Shown here: positions 9,095 through 17,914 of the stretch, piece by piece
Layout of the letters: each line of letters starts with the position of its first letter
Numbering within the stretch: position 1 is the first letter of the stretch
NCBI GenBank assembly: GCA_963773835.1
Contig: CAVZCQ010000001.1
Span: 1,240,001 to 1,304,000, forward strand
Direction: 5' to 3'
Source: JOPF136 sp963773835
GTDB lineage: Bacteria > Acidobacteriota > Terriglobia > Acidiferrales > UBA7541
DNA length: 64,000 nucleotides
The notes under the pieces: model-generated
Told to the model about the DNA's origin: nothing
The model's input: the letters and a program-made list of their open reading frames with translations, nothing else
Database searches by the model: none
Position numbers and translations under genes: made by a program

Positions 9095-9880
9095 ATGACG
9101 GTCATTCTTTTCAAGATTGCCACGGGATTCCTTGTCGGGGCCTTAATGGCCATGACCGGCCTCGGCGGGGGCGTTCTGCTCCTTCCCCTCCTGATCCTGG
9201 CCCTGCACGTGCCCCCGTTGATCGCCATCGGGTCAGGCACGGCCTTCGCTGCCATTACAAAAGCTGGGGCGGCGGCCACTTATTGGAAACGAAGACACGT
9301 CGACTGGCCTCTGGTCGGGTGCATGAGCATCGGCAGTGTCCCTGCCAGCCTTGCCGGCATCGCCCTCCTCGGATTCCTGCGTTCCCGGTACGGGGCTGGC
9401 CTCGACAAAGGCCTGAGCGTCGCCATCGGCGTCCTGCTCCTGGTAATCGCTTCACTGGTGATGTGGCAAAATCCGATTCAAACGTCCAAAGGAACCCCGC
9501 TGCGCCAGCATGTATGGCACCGGATTGGGCCCAAGTCAGGAGCGGTGATCACGGGAGTTGTAGGTGGGTTCCTCGTGGGAGCCACATCCATCGGAGCGGG
9601 AAGCGTGATCATGATCCTTCTCATTCTCTTTTTCAACAGGCCGCCCCATGTGCTTGTGGGGACTGATATCTTTCATGGGCTGATCCTCACCGCAGTGGCG
9701 ACTCTAGGCCAAATGCAATTGCATACTGTGGACCGCGCGCTGGTCCTGGCTTTGCTGATAGGTTCCTTGCCTGGCGTTCTCTTTGGCTCCAAGCTGAACG
9801 AGGTGGTTCCCTCAGTCCGGTTGCGGCAAGTTCTCCTGGTCGTCCTGATTGTCACCGGCTTGGCAATGGCCAGAGGTTAG
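9095..9880 (+). CDS. TauE/SafE-family sulfite/anion exporter-like membrane protein
   Basis: A 261-residue protein with about eight hydrophobic helices and the two-fold internal pattern of the TauE/SafE family (PF01925). The first half has MTGLGGGVLLLPLLIL and the second half the equivalent GATSIGAGSVIMILLIL, both at the start of a half-transporter. Members export sulfite, sulfoacetate or related anions, or act as permeases of unknown anions. The location next to a PAPS synthetase and downstream of a sulfotransferase makes a sulfur-oxyanion substrate plausible, but the family is broad. A palindromic repeat element follows the stop codon. Confidence 0.8.
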   Translation: MTVILFKIATGFLVGALMAMTGLGGGVLLLPLLILALHVPPLIAIGSGTAFAAITKAGAAATYWKRRHVDWPLVGCMSIGSVPASLAGIALLGFLRSRYGAGLDKGLSVAIGVLLLVIASLVMWQNPIQTSKGTPLRQHVWHRIGPKSGAVITGVVGGFLVGATSIGAGSVIMILLILFFNRPPHVLVGTDIFHGLILTAVATLGQMQLHTVDRALVLALLIGSLPGVLFGSKLNEVVPSVRLRQVLLVVLIVTGLAMARG

Positions 9881-9883
9881 AAG

Positions 9884-10003
9884 CCATCTCATAAATGGCT
9901 CACGTCAGGGCACGGCTTTAGCCGTGCCGAAAAACGCCCGCAAATCAGGGGCTTCAGCCCCTGACGTCCGTGGTCAGAGTCACAGCATCATTTATGAGAT
10001 AGG
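9884..10003. repeat. Nested palindromic REP/BIME-like element
   Basis: About 120 bases made of four nested inverted repeats. The outer arms ATCTCATAAATG (9886-9897) and CATTTATGAGAT (9989-10000) are perfect complements. Inside them ACGTCAGGG (9902-9910) pairs with CCCTGACGT (9959-9967). Two compact hairpins lie within: GGCACGGC-TTTA-GCCGTGCC (9909-9928) and TCAGGGGC-TTCA-GCCCCTGA (9945-9964), each with an 8-bp perfect stem and a tetraloop. This is the layout of bacterial interspersed mosaic or REP elements mobilised by RAYT transposases, or of a small MITE. No transposase is present nearby. It lies just after the transporter stop codon and could also end or stabilise transcripts. Confidence 0.75.
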
Positions 10004-10145
10004 TTCTCGTGGAACTGCCCGCCGCGACCCCCGCATGGAGCGAATTGGAAACATGCTATAACCACTGGGGCCGGTCGTGCTTCCGCGACCTCAAGAATGC
10101 TCTTCGTGGCGCTGTCTAACTTTCTGAAAAAGGACTCTCAATAGA

Positions 10146-11879
10146 GTGCTCACTCATCTAAATCCTCCGCATGGCGGCGAATTGATTGACCTTATCGCGG
10201 CTCCGGAACGCGCCGCTGAACTCCAGGCAAAATCCCGGGATTGGCGGTCATGGGATCTGACCCCCCGGCAGCTTTGCGACCTGGAACTCCTGTTGAACGG
10301 CGGCTTTTCTCCCCTGCGCGGGTTCATGGCACGCGCAGATTACGAGGCCACCTGTTCGCGCATGCGCCTGGCGGACGGCAAGTTGTGGCCCATCCCGATT
10401 ACTCTCGACGTGCCGGAAGAATTCGCGCGGTCTATCGCGCCCCCCGCCGTCATTGCACTCCGCGACCCGGAAGGCGTGATGCTCGCCGCCCTCCACGTGG
10501 AAGAGGTTTGGCAGCCCGATCGGCGCGCTGAGGCAGACGCGGTGTTTGGAACCACCAGCGCGTTTCATCCCGGCGTCAAGCATCTGCTGGAGAACTCCCA
10601 TCCCTGGTACGTCGGAGGACGCCTGGAAGGAATCGACCTCCCGCGCCATTACGATTTCCGCGAGCTGCGATTGACTCCCGCCGCGCTGCGGGCCGAATTC
10701 ATCCGTGCGGGATGGCGGCGGATCGTCGCCTTCCAGACGCGCAACCCCATGCACCGCGCGCATCAGGAGCTCAGCCTTCGCGCGGCAAAGAAAGTGGAGG
10801 CCAACCTTCTGATTCATCCCTCCGTGGGGATGACCAAGCCCGGTGATGTCGAGTATTACGTTCGCGTGCGCTGCTATCGGGCCCTGCTGTCCAAATACCC
10901 GAAAGATACGGTCAGGCTTTCTCTCCTCCCCCTGGCCATGCGCATGGGCGGACCCCGCGAAGCCATTTGGCACGCCATCATCCGCAAGAACTACGGCGCC
11001 AGCCATCTCATCGTCGGCCGCGACCACGCAGGCCCCGGCAACGATGAGCACGGGAAGCCCTTTTACCCGCCTTACGCCGCGCAGGAACTGCTCGGCGCTC
11101 ACCAGAAGGAAATCGGCATCACCATGGTTCCATTCCAGATGATGGTCTATTTGGAGGACCAGGACACGTATGTGCCCGACGACGAAGTTCCAAAGGGTTC
11201 GCGGGTGCTGAATATTTCGGGAACGGAGTTGCGCGCCCGTCTCTCCGGAGGCCGCGAGATTCCCTCCTGGTTCACCTTTCCCGAGGTCGCTCGCGAGCTC
11301 CAACGCAGCTATCCGCCGCGCGATCGGCAGGGCTTCACCGTGTTTTTCACCGGGCTCTCCGGTTCCGGCAAATCCACCATCGCCAACGTGCTCCGCGTGA
11401 AGCTATTGGAAATGGGAGGACGCCCGGTTACTCTGCTCGACGGCGATATCGTCCGCAAACATCTTTCCTCGGAACTTGGATTCTCGCGCGAACACCGCGA
11501 CATCAATATCCGCCGCATCGGCTTTGTCGCCTCGGAAATCACCAAGAATGGCGGAATCGCCCTCTGCGCGCCTATCGCACCGTACGATCAGGTTCGCAAG
11601 GAAGTCCGAGCCATGATTGAGCCGCATGGCGGCTTCATCCTGGTGCACCTCTCCACCTCACTCGAGGTCTGCGAGAGCAGGGACCGCAAGGGCCTGTATG
11701 CAAAGGCGCGCGCGGGGTTGGTGAAGCAGTTTACGGGCATTTCTGACCCGTATGAGATTCCGGGCGATGCTGACGTTGTCGCGGACACAAAAGAGTTCAG
11801 TCCCGAGGAAGTTGCCCAGCAGATCTTCCTTCATCTCGAACGCGAAGGCTTTATCGGAGCAAACGAGAACGGCCACTGA
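10146..11879 (+). CDS. sat/cysC: Bifunctional sulfate adenylyltransferase / adenylylsulfate kinase (PAPS synthetase)
   Basis: A 577-residue fusion that makes APS from ATP and sulfate and then phosphorylates it to PAPS. The N-terminal PUA-like and ATP sulfurylase parts include FSPLRGFM, the FQTRNPMHRAHQEL active-site motif and GRDHAGPGND. The C-terminal APS kinase has the P-loop GLSGSGKST, the LLDGDIVRKHLSSELGFS loop and RDINIRRIGFVASE. The length matches the bacterial Sat-CysC fusion type. Translation appears to start at GTG 10146. It sits downstream of a sulfotransferase and a TauE/SafE transporter, so it may supply PAPS for glycan sulfation and not only for cysteine synthesis; no reductive sulfate genes are present in the window. 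Confidence 0.93.
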   Translation: MLTHLNPPHGGELIDLIAAPERAAELQAKSRDWRSWDLTPRQLCDLELLLNGGFSPLRGFMARADYEATCSRMRLADGKLWPIPITLDVPEEFARSIAPPAVIALRDPEGVMLAALHVEEVWQPDRRAEADAVFGTTSAFHPGVKHLLENSHPWYVGGRLEGIDLPRHYDFRELRLTPAALRAEFIRAGWRRIVAFQTRNPMHRAHQELSLRAAKKVEANLLIHPSVGMTKPGDVEYYVRVRCYRALLSKYPKDTVRLSLLPLAMRMGGPREAIWHAIIRKNYGASHLIVGRDHAGPGNDEHGKPFYPPYAAQELLGAHQKEIGITMVPFQMMVYLEDQDTYVPDDEVPKGSRVLNISGTELRARLSGGREIPSWFTFPEVARELQRSYPPRDRQGFTVFFTGLSGSGKSTIANVLRVKLLEMGGRPVTLLDGDIVRKHLSSELGFSREHRDINIRRIGFVASEITKNGGIALCAPIAPYDQVRKEVRAMIEPHGGFILVHLSTSLEVCESRDRKGLYAKARAGLVKQFTGISDPYEIPGDADVVADTKEFSPEEVAQQIFLHLEREGFIGANENGH

Positions 11880-12317
11880 AGGGCGCCTCGTCGGGGTCAG
11901 CAGTTGCCGGCGCGTCCAGTGGAAGTTCCCGTTGCCCTATCCAAATCTTTCGTCTCCATCGGCGAAGGCCGAACGGAATTGGCTTTTGTGCCGCATCTCC
12001 GGGGGACGGCGGCTGCCCATCCGCTCGCCACGGCCTCATTTCCCTTGTAGAATCATGGACTCAGTCTACGTCTTCCCTCGGAACGGCGAGCGCGCGATGA
12101 AGTCAAACAGGCCATTCATGAAGGATTTACAAACACGGGCCCCATTTGCTGCGATGATGGAAACGTCCATGGACAGCCCCATGCCCTCCGGCCCAATCGC
12201 CCGCTGCGGTTCGCGGATGTCGTCGGGGCGTGGGTTGCGCGTTTTGCATGGGCGGGGCTGTAGCGTCTTCGGCCTGTCGCCTCGGTGAAAGCCGGTTTCC
12301 AAGCTATCCCAACGACA
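11880..12317. other. Intergenic region upstream of the first giant protein gene
   Basis: A 438-base stretch with no open frame that shows family features. It presumably holds the promoter of the giant gene that follows, but I could not fix convincing -35/-10 boxes and saw no T-run terminator after the PAPS synthetase gene. Confidence 0.4.
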
Positions 12318-15300
12318 ATGATGCAACCACCCCTCCCGAAGCAGGCGCTTCTTTCCACGCTCTGCGTTTTCCTCGCGCTGCTCTTTACGGCGTGCGGAGG
12401 AAGCTCGCTCCCCGTATCCACGCTGGCCATTTCAATTAGCTCCAACTCCGTAAACTTCGGCAATCAAGTCCTCGGAACCACCAGCCAGTCTCAGTCGGTC
12501 ACCCTGACGAACGTGGGAACCGAAACCTTGAACATCTCGAGCGTGATGCTCGGGGGTGCGAATCCGGGCGATTTCACTCTAATCAACACCTGCGGGAACT
12601 CGCTGGCGCCGGGTGCGAAATGCACTGCGGGCGCCACATTTACGCCCGCCGGCCTGGGCACTCGCACCGCCAACGTCAACATCACAGACAACGCCCCCGG
12701 CAGCCCGCAGTCCGTAATGCTCACCGGAACGGGCACAAATCCACTGCCTTCCATCACCGGCTTCTCGCCGACTTCCGTGCTCGTGGGCTCTGCGGCGCAG
12801 ACTTTGACCATCATCGGGACGGGCTTCGTTTCCACCTCGACGGTCACGTACAACGGCACGGGGCACGCGGCCTCGTTCGTGGACTCGATGCATTTGACGA
12901 TCCAGCTCAGCACCGGCGATCAGGCTGTTGGAGGAAACTTTCCCGTCGTGGTCACCAATCCCGGTCCGGGCGGTGGCCCTTCGACCCCGGTGAACTTTGC
13001 CGTGGATCAGGCCCCAGCGATCACAAGCGGCAATAGCTCGATGTTCACCTACGGGACGATGCAGTCGTTTACCGTCATGGCGACGGGGTTTCCCGCGCCA
13101 ACGCTGAGCGAGACAGGTGCTCTGCCCTCCGGAGTTACTTTCAACCCGGCCACGGGAGCGCTGGGCGGCACGTCAAAGGCCAGTGGGGTATTTCCCATCA
13201 CGATCACTGCTCACAATGGCGTCGCCCCGGATTTCATGCAGAACTTCACCCTCACAGTAGGCAAAGCCACACTGACGGTGACGGCGAACAACGCGATGAG
13301 CATCTATGGCCAGATGCCTACAGGGTTCACGGCCAGCTACAGCGGGTTCGTGAACGGGGACACGGCGGCGACGGCACTCTCCGGCTCACCGAGCCTGACC
13401 ACCGTAGCGACGGCAGCTTCGGGGGTAGGGAACTACGCGATCGTCGCGGCGGTGGGCACGCTGACGGCGGCGAACTATACGTTCAGCTTCGTGAATGGGA
13501 CGCTGACGGTGGGCAAGGCCACTCTCACCGTCACCGCCAACAACGCCATGAGCATCTATGGCCAGATGCCTACAGGGTTCACGGCCAGCTACAGCGGGTT
13601 CGTGAACGGGGACACGGCGGCGACGGCACTCTCCGGCTCACCGAGCCTGACCACGGCAGCTACGGCCAGTTCGTCGGCAGGGAACTACGCGATCGTCGCG
13701 GCAGCGGGCACGCTCACGGCCACGAACTACACGTTCAGCTTCGTGAACGGGACGCTGACGGTGGGCAAGGCCACGCTGACGGTGACAGCGAACAACGCGA
13801 TGAGCATCTATGGCCAGACGCCCACAGGGTTCACGGCCAGCATCACCGGGTTCGTCAACGGGGATCCGATGACGGTGGTCTCCGGCACGCCCAGCCTGAC
13901 CACCGTAGCGACGGCAGCTTCGCGGGTAGGGAACTACGCGATCGTCGCGGCGGTGGGCACGCTCACGGCCACGAACTACACGTTCAGCTTCGTGAACGGG
14001 ACGCTGACGGTGGGCAAGGCCACGCTGACGGTGACAGCGAACAACGCGATGAGCATCTATGGCCAGACGCCCACAGGGTTCACGGCCAGCATCACCGGGT
14101 TCGTCAACGGAGATCCGATGACGGTGGTTTCCGGCTCACCGAGCCTGACCACCGTGGCGACGGCAGCTTCGGGGGTAGGGAACTACGCGATCGTCGCGGC
14201 GGCGGGCACACTGACGGCCGCGAACTACACGTTCAGCTTCGTGAATGGGACGCTGACGGTAGGCAAGGCCACGCTCACAGTGACGGCGAACAACGCGATG
14301 AGCATCTATGGCCAAACGCCTCCAGGGTTCACGGCCAGCGTCACCGGGTTCGTCAACGGAGATCCGATGACGGTGGTCTCCGGCACGCCCAGCCTGACCA
14401 CCGTGGCGACGGCAGCTTCGGGGGTAGGGAACTACGCGATCGTCGCGGCGGCGGGCACGCTCACGGCCACGAACTACACGTTCAGCTTCGTGAATGGGAC
14501 GCTGACGGTGGGCAAAGCCACGCTCACGGTGACGGCGAACAACGCGATGAGCATCTATGGCCAAACGCCTCCAGGGTTCACGGCCAGCATCACCGGGTTA
14601 GTCAACGGAGATCCGATGACGGTGGTTTCCGGCACGCCCAGCCTGACCACCGTAGCGACGGCAGCTTCGGGGGTAGGGAACTACGCGATCGTCGCGGCAG
14701 CGGGCACGCTCACGGCCACGAACTACACGTTCAGCTTCGTGAATGGGACGCTGACGGTAGGCAAGGCCACGCTCACAGTGACAGCGAACAACGCGATGAG
14801 CATTTACGGCCAGACGCCTACAGGGTTCACGGCCAGCTACAGCGGGTTCGTGAACGGCGACACGGCGGCGACGGCGCTCTTCGGCTCACCCAGCCTGACC
14901 ACCACGGCCACGGCCAGTTCGCCGGCAGGGAACTACGCGATCGTCGCGGCAGCGGGCACGCTGACGGCCGCGAACTATACGTTCACCTTCGTGAACGGCA
15001 CGCTGACGGTGAATAAGGCCACGCTGACGGTGACGGCGAACAACGCGATGAGCATCTATGGCCAGACGCCTACAGGGTTCACGGCCAGCTACAGCGGCTT
15101 CGTGAACGGGGACACGGCGGCTACTGCACTCTCCGGCTCACCGAGCCTGACCACAACGGCCACGGCGAGCTCGGCGGCAGGGAACTACGCGATCGTCGCG
15201 GCAGTGGGCACGCTGACGGCCGCGAACTATGCGTTCAGCTTCGTGAACGGCACGCTCACTATCGACAACCCTATGCCGTCGATCACGGGATTCTCTCCTA

Positions 15301-17198
15301 TGTCCGCGGTGGCGGGCACGGCGGCGCAGACGCTGACGATCAACGGGACGAACTTCATCACCGGGGCGACGGTGAGCTACAACGGAGTGGGCCACCCGGC
15401 AACGTTCGTGAACGGGATGCAGCTGACCATCCAGTTGAGCATGGCGGATCAGATGAACGCAGGGTCGTTCCCGGTGGTGGTCACCAACCCGCCTCCGAGC
15501 CTCGGCCCGTCTACGCCGGTGGACTTCTCCGTCACCGGCGGCACTCCCGTCGTCAGTCTTTCTACCAACAGTCTTTCTTTCGGTTTCTGGACGATGGGGA
15601 CCACGAGCCCGGCCCAGATGGTTACCGTCACCAACACGGGCAACGGCGCGCTGACGATCACCAGCGTCGCGGCCATGGGTACGAACATGGGCGACATCGG
15701 TGAATTGGACACCTGCGTTGGCATCCCGGTCACCGCAGGAAACAATTGCACGATCAGCGTGACCTTCTCGCCCAAGGGCACCGGTAGCCGTATGGCTTCG
15801 CTGAGCATCACGGACAACGCCAGCGACAGCCCGCAGTCTGTGAGCCTCTCTGGCACCGGCTTAAATTCGAGTATGCAGTTCATGGTCCTGGATCCGACCA
15901 AGACGTTTCTCATGAACACGGTTACCGGTAAGCCCGTATTCATGACCGGGGATGCGCCACAGACTTTGATGGTGCAAGTGAACAACGCGGATGTCGTCCA
16001 GTACTTAACCGACCGCCAGAGTCGCGGGTTCAACGTCCTCTGGGTGCTGGCCACAGACCTGACCGACCAGACCGGTGCGCCCTTGAATTTCTTTATGCAG
16101 ACGCCTTTCAACGGCCCGGACTTCACCAACGAGAACGAGATGTACTGGCAGAATGTCGACTTTGTCGTCCAACAGGCCCAGGCCTTCGGCATCACCCTGG
16201 TCATCGATCCGGCCTTTGTAGGATTGGATATGACCGGCGGCTACGTGCAGAGTTATCTGAATAGTACCGACGCAGTGATGATGGCGTTCGGTCAGTTCCT
16301 CGGCAATCGCTACAAAGGATATTCGAACATCATCTGGATCCTCGGCGGCGACGCCAACACTCCGGCTTCCGCCACCCTGAAATCCAAATTGAGTGTCCTC
16401 GGCACAGCTATCGCGGCGGCGGATCCAAACCATCTCATTACCCATGAGGCTTGCCCCGTCGGAGTCTGCGGGACCGGGTCTAATTCCAGCCTCGATATTT
16501 TCGGCGGTTCCACCTGGCTGACCCTCAACGCCGATTACAGCCAGTACTTCCAGGCGCAGTCGCAATGCGCTGCTCAGTATGCGCTATTGACCACCTATCC
16601 TACGGTGCCACCTTTCCAGATCGAGGACTGGTACGAAGGCGAGCACCTACCGACCATGACTGAGCTAGCGCTGCGGGAAGAGGGGTACTGGGAAGTGCTG
16701 TCGGGGTGCTACCTGGGAAGGATCTTCGGCAACAATGCCATCTGGACCATGGGTGGGCCCAAAGACGTTATCGCCATGACTTGGCAAAGCCAACTCGGAT
16801 CGATGGGTTCCGTGAGCCAGGCGTGGCTAGGCTCTCTCTTCCGTTCGCGCGAGCACTGGAAGATGGTTCCGGACGCGAACAACACGGTGCTGACAGCGGG
16901 ATATGGCAGCGGCACAACGATTTCGGTGGCCTCCCGAACCAGCGACGGCCAGACGATCATCGCCTATATTCCAAACGGCAACGCCACCGCCGTCACAATC
17001 GATTTGACCAAGATCACCTCCACCACTAACATGGTTCACGGCTGGTGGTTCAACCCACAGGATGGCACCACCATGGACATGGGCACGGTTCCCAACACGG
17101 GGCCTATGTTGTTCACCCCTCCCGACTCGAATGATTGGGTGCTGGTGCTGGATGACGCTTTCGCTGCCCTGCCCGCGCCAGGAAGTAAGGATCTGTGA
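12318..17198 (+). CDS. Giant secreted (putative lipo-) protein: ASH, IPT/TIG, eight MBG repeats, IPT/TIG, ASH, DUF4038, PF12904-like
   Basis: About 1626 residues. The start is set at ATG 12318, just before a hydrophobic segment ending LLFTACGGSS, which looks like a lipoprotein signal; an in-frame GTG at 12285 would add an unlikely extension. Order of parts: choice-of-anchor-D/ASH domain (about 30-145), IPT/TIG (147-237), a putative-Ig segment (240-315), eight MBG-type repeats of 83-84 residues each beginning KATLTVTANNAMSIYGQ (316-982), IPT/TIG, a second ASH domain, then a DUF4038 GH140-like domain from about 1187 (IIWILGGD; FQIEDWYEGEH), a PF12904-like tail and the ending LPAPGSKDL. The architecture suggests a long stalk that presents a glycoside-hydrolase-like head outside the cell. 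Catalytic activity and substrate are not established. Confidence 0.82.
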   Translation: MMQPPLPKQALLSTLCVFLALLFTACGGSSLPVSTLAISISSNSVNFGNQVLGTTSQSQSVTLTNVGTETLNISSVMLGGANPGDFTLINTCGNSLAPGAKCTAGATFTPAGLGTRTANVNITDNAPGSPQSVMLTGTGTNPLPSITGFSPTSVLVGSAAQTLTIIGTGFVSTSTVTYNGTGHAASFVDSMHLTIQLSTGDQAVGGNFPVVVTNPGPGGGPSTPVNFAVDQAPAITSGNSSMFTYGTMQSFTVMATGFPAPTLSETGALPSGVTFNPATGALGGTSKASGVFPITITAHNGVAPDFMQNFTLTVGKATLTVTANNAMSIYGQMPTGFTASYSGFVNGDTAATALSGSPSLTTVATAASGVGNYAIVAAVGTLTAANYTFSFVNGTLTVGKATLTVTANNAMSIYGQMPTGFTASYSGFVNGDTAATALSGSPSLTTAATASSSAGNYAIVAAAGTLTATNYTFSFVNGTLTVGKATLTVTANNAMSIYGQTPTGFTASITGFVNGDPMTVVSGTPSLTTVATAASRVGNYAIVAAVGTLTATNYTFSFVNGTLTVGKATLTVTANNAMSIYGQTPTGFTASITGFVNGDPMTVVSGSPSLTTVATAASGVGNYAIVAAAGTLTAANYTFSFVNGTLTVGKATLTVTANNAMSIYGQTPPGFTASVTGFVNGDPMTVVSGTPSLTTVATAASGVGNYAIVAAAGTLTATNYTFSFVNGTLTVGKATLTVTANNAMSIYGQTPPGFTASITGLVNGDPMTVVSGTPSLTTVATAASGVGNYAIVAAAGTLTATNYTFSFVNGTLTVGKATLTVTANNAMSIYGQTPTGFTASYSGFVNGDTAATALFGSPSLTTTATASSPAGNYAIVAAAGTLTAANYTFTFVNGTLTVNKATLTVTANNAMSIYGQTPTGFTASYSGFVNGDTAATALSGSPSLTTTATASSAAGNYAIVAAVGTLTAANYAFSFVNGTLTIDNPMPSITGFSPMSAVAGTAAQTLTINGTNFITGATVSYNGVGHPATFVNGMQLTIQLSMADQMNAGSFPVVVTNPPPSLGPSTPVDFSVTGGTPVVSLSTNSLSFGFWTMGTTSPAQMVTVTNTGNGALTITSVAAMGTNMGDIGELDTCVGIPVTAGNNCTISVTFSPKGTGSRMASLSITDNASDSPQSVSLSGTGLNSSMQFMVLDPTKTFLMNTVTGKPVFMTGDAPQTLMVQVNNADVVQYLTDRQSRGFNVLWVLATDLTDQTGAPLNFFMQTPFNGPDFTNENEMYWQNVDFVVQQAQAFGITLVIDPAFVGLDMTGGYVQSYLNSTDAVMMAFGQFLGNRYKGYSNIIWILGGDANTPASATLKSKLSVLGTAIAAADPNHLITHEACPVGVCGTGSNSSLDIFGGSTWLTLNADYSQYFQAQSQCAAQYALLTTYPTVPPFQIEDWYEGEHLPTMTELALREEGYWEVLSGCYLGRIFGNNAIWTMGGPKDVIAMTWQSQLGSMGSVSQAWLGSLFRSREHWKMVPDANNTVLTAGYGSGTTISVASRTSDGQTIIAYIPNGNATAVTIDLTKITSTTNMVHGWWFNPQDGTTMDMGTVPNTGPMLFTPPDSNDWVLVLDDAFAALPAPGSKDL
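13263..15264 (+). repeat. Tandem array of eight MBG-domain repeats (252/249-bp units)
   Basis: Eight in-frame units start at 13263, 13515, 13767, 14016, 14265, 14514, 14763 and 15015, so spacing is 252 or 249 bases. Units 1, 2, 7 and 8 carry the 84-residue variant with ASYSGFVNGDTAATAL; units 3-6 carry the 83-residue variant with ASITGFVNGDPMTVVSG or close forms (one has VTG, one LVNGD). Neighbouring units are nearly identical at the DNA level, including third codon positions, which indicates recent unequal crossing-over or slippage. Confidence 0.9.
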
Positions 17199-17914
17199 GC
17201 ACGAGCTACATTCCCTCGCAACGGTTCCTCCGTCCGTCGCCCTGCCTGCGTTTAAGCGCTGCCCTCTGACGATACTTCCGCTGACCTGCCTGCGCCAGCG
17301 AGCGCCCCCCTGCCCTAGACTGGACGAGACGTGTCTCGCCAGTCAGAACCTGCGCCGCCCCAGCCTGCCTTCGGTGCCACACAGCAACCTGCTCTTTCAA
17401 AGATTCCCCAGCCGGCGCCTGTCCCGAAGCCTTTTCCGCAGTTGCGCACGCTCGAAACTCCTGCTCCTCTCCCCCTCTCGATCCTCTCGCTTCCTGTCCT
17501 GATTCTTTCCGTTCGAAATGCCGGTAACTAACCGGGACCGTCCGGGCTGCCTGCCCGTTGCATCGGGGATGCAGGCCTGCTAGGTTTTTGGTGCCAGCCT
17601 AAAGGTGCTCCTGCAACAGCCGGAGTTCGGCACCCAGCCTCACCGCAGGAACCAGCCGCACCAGTACAATCGGCCGATCTGAAGTTTAACGAATTCCTGG
17701 GCATCCCTTTTTTGGGGGCTGCACAGTCGGAGGATGATCGGTAGAAAAGCAACGCTAAAGGTTTCTCTGTTCGTTCCTCGCTCGATTTCTGCCACCCAAC
17801 CTGCAGAGCGGGCAGTCGGCGGTTTAGCGGTCCGTTGCAGCTGACGAGGCCATCGCTGTCTACATGAGTGGGAGCACTCCATGAGGACAGCCGGCCTTAG
17901 TCCAGGGGGTGCGC
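17199..17914. other. 716-base intergenic leader of the second giant gene
   Basis: No credible gene. The first half on the plus strand is rich in C and T. The region has weak but ordered similarity to the leader of the third giant gene; the clearest shared block is TCCGTTGCAGCTGACGAGGCC at 17831-17851 against 21906-21926 (19 of 21 bases identical). This suggests the leader was duplicated together with the gene. Confidence 0.5.

Noticed and set aside
11752..12288. Open frame of 178 residues between the PAPS synthetase and the first giant
   Set aside because: It overlaps the end of the PAPS synthetase gene by 128 bases in another phase and shows no family features.
13263..15264. CRISPR array
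   Set aside because: The regular 249/252-base spacing consists entirely of in-frame coding repeats without unique spacers.
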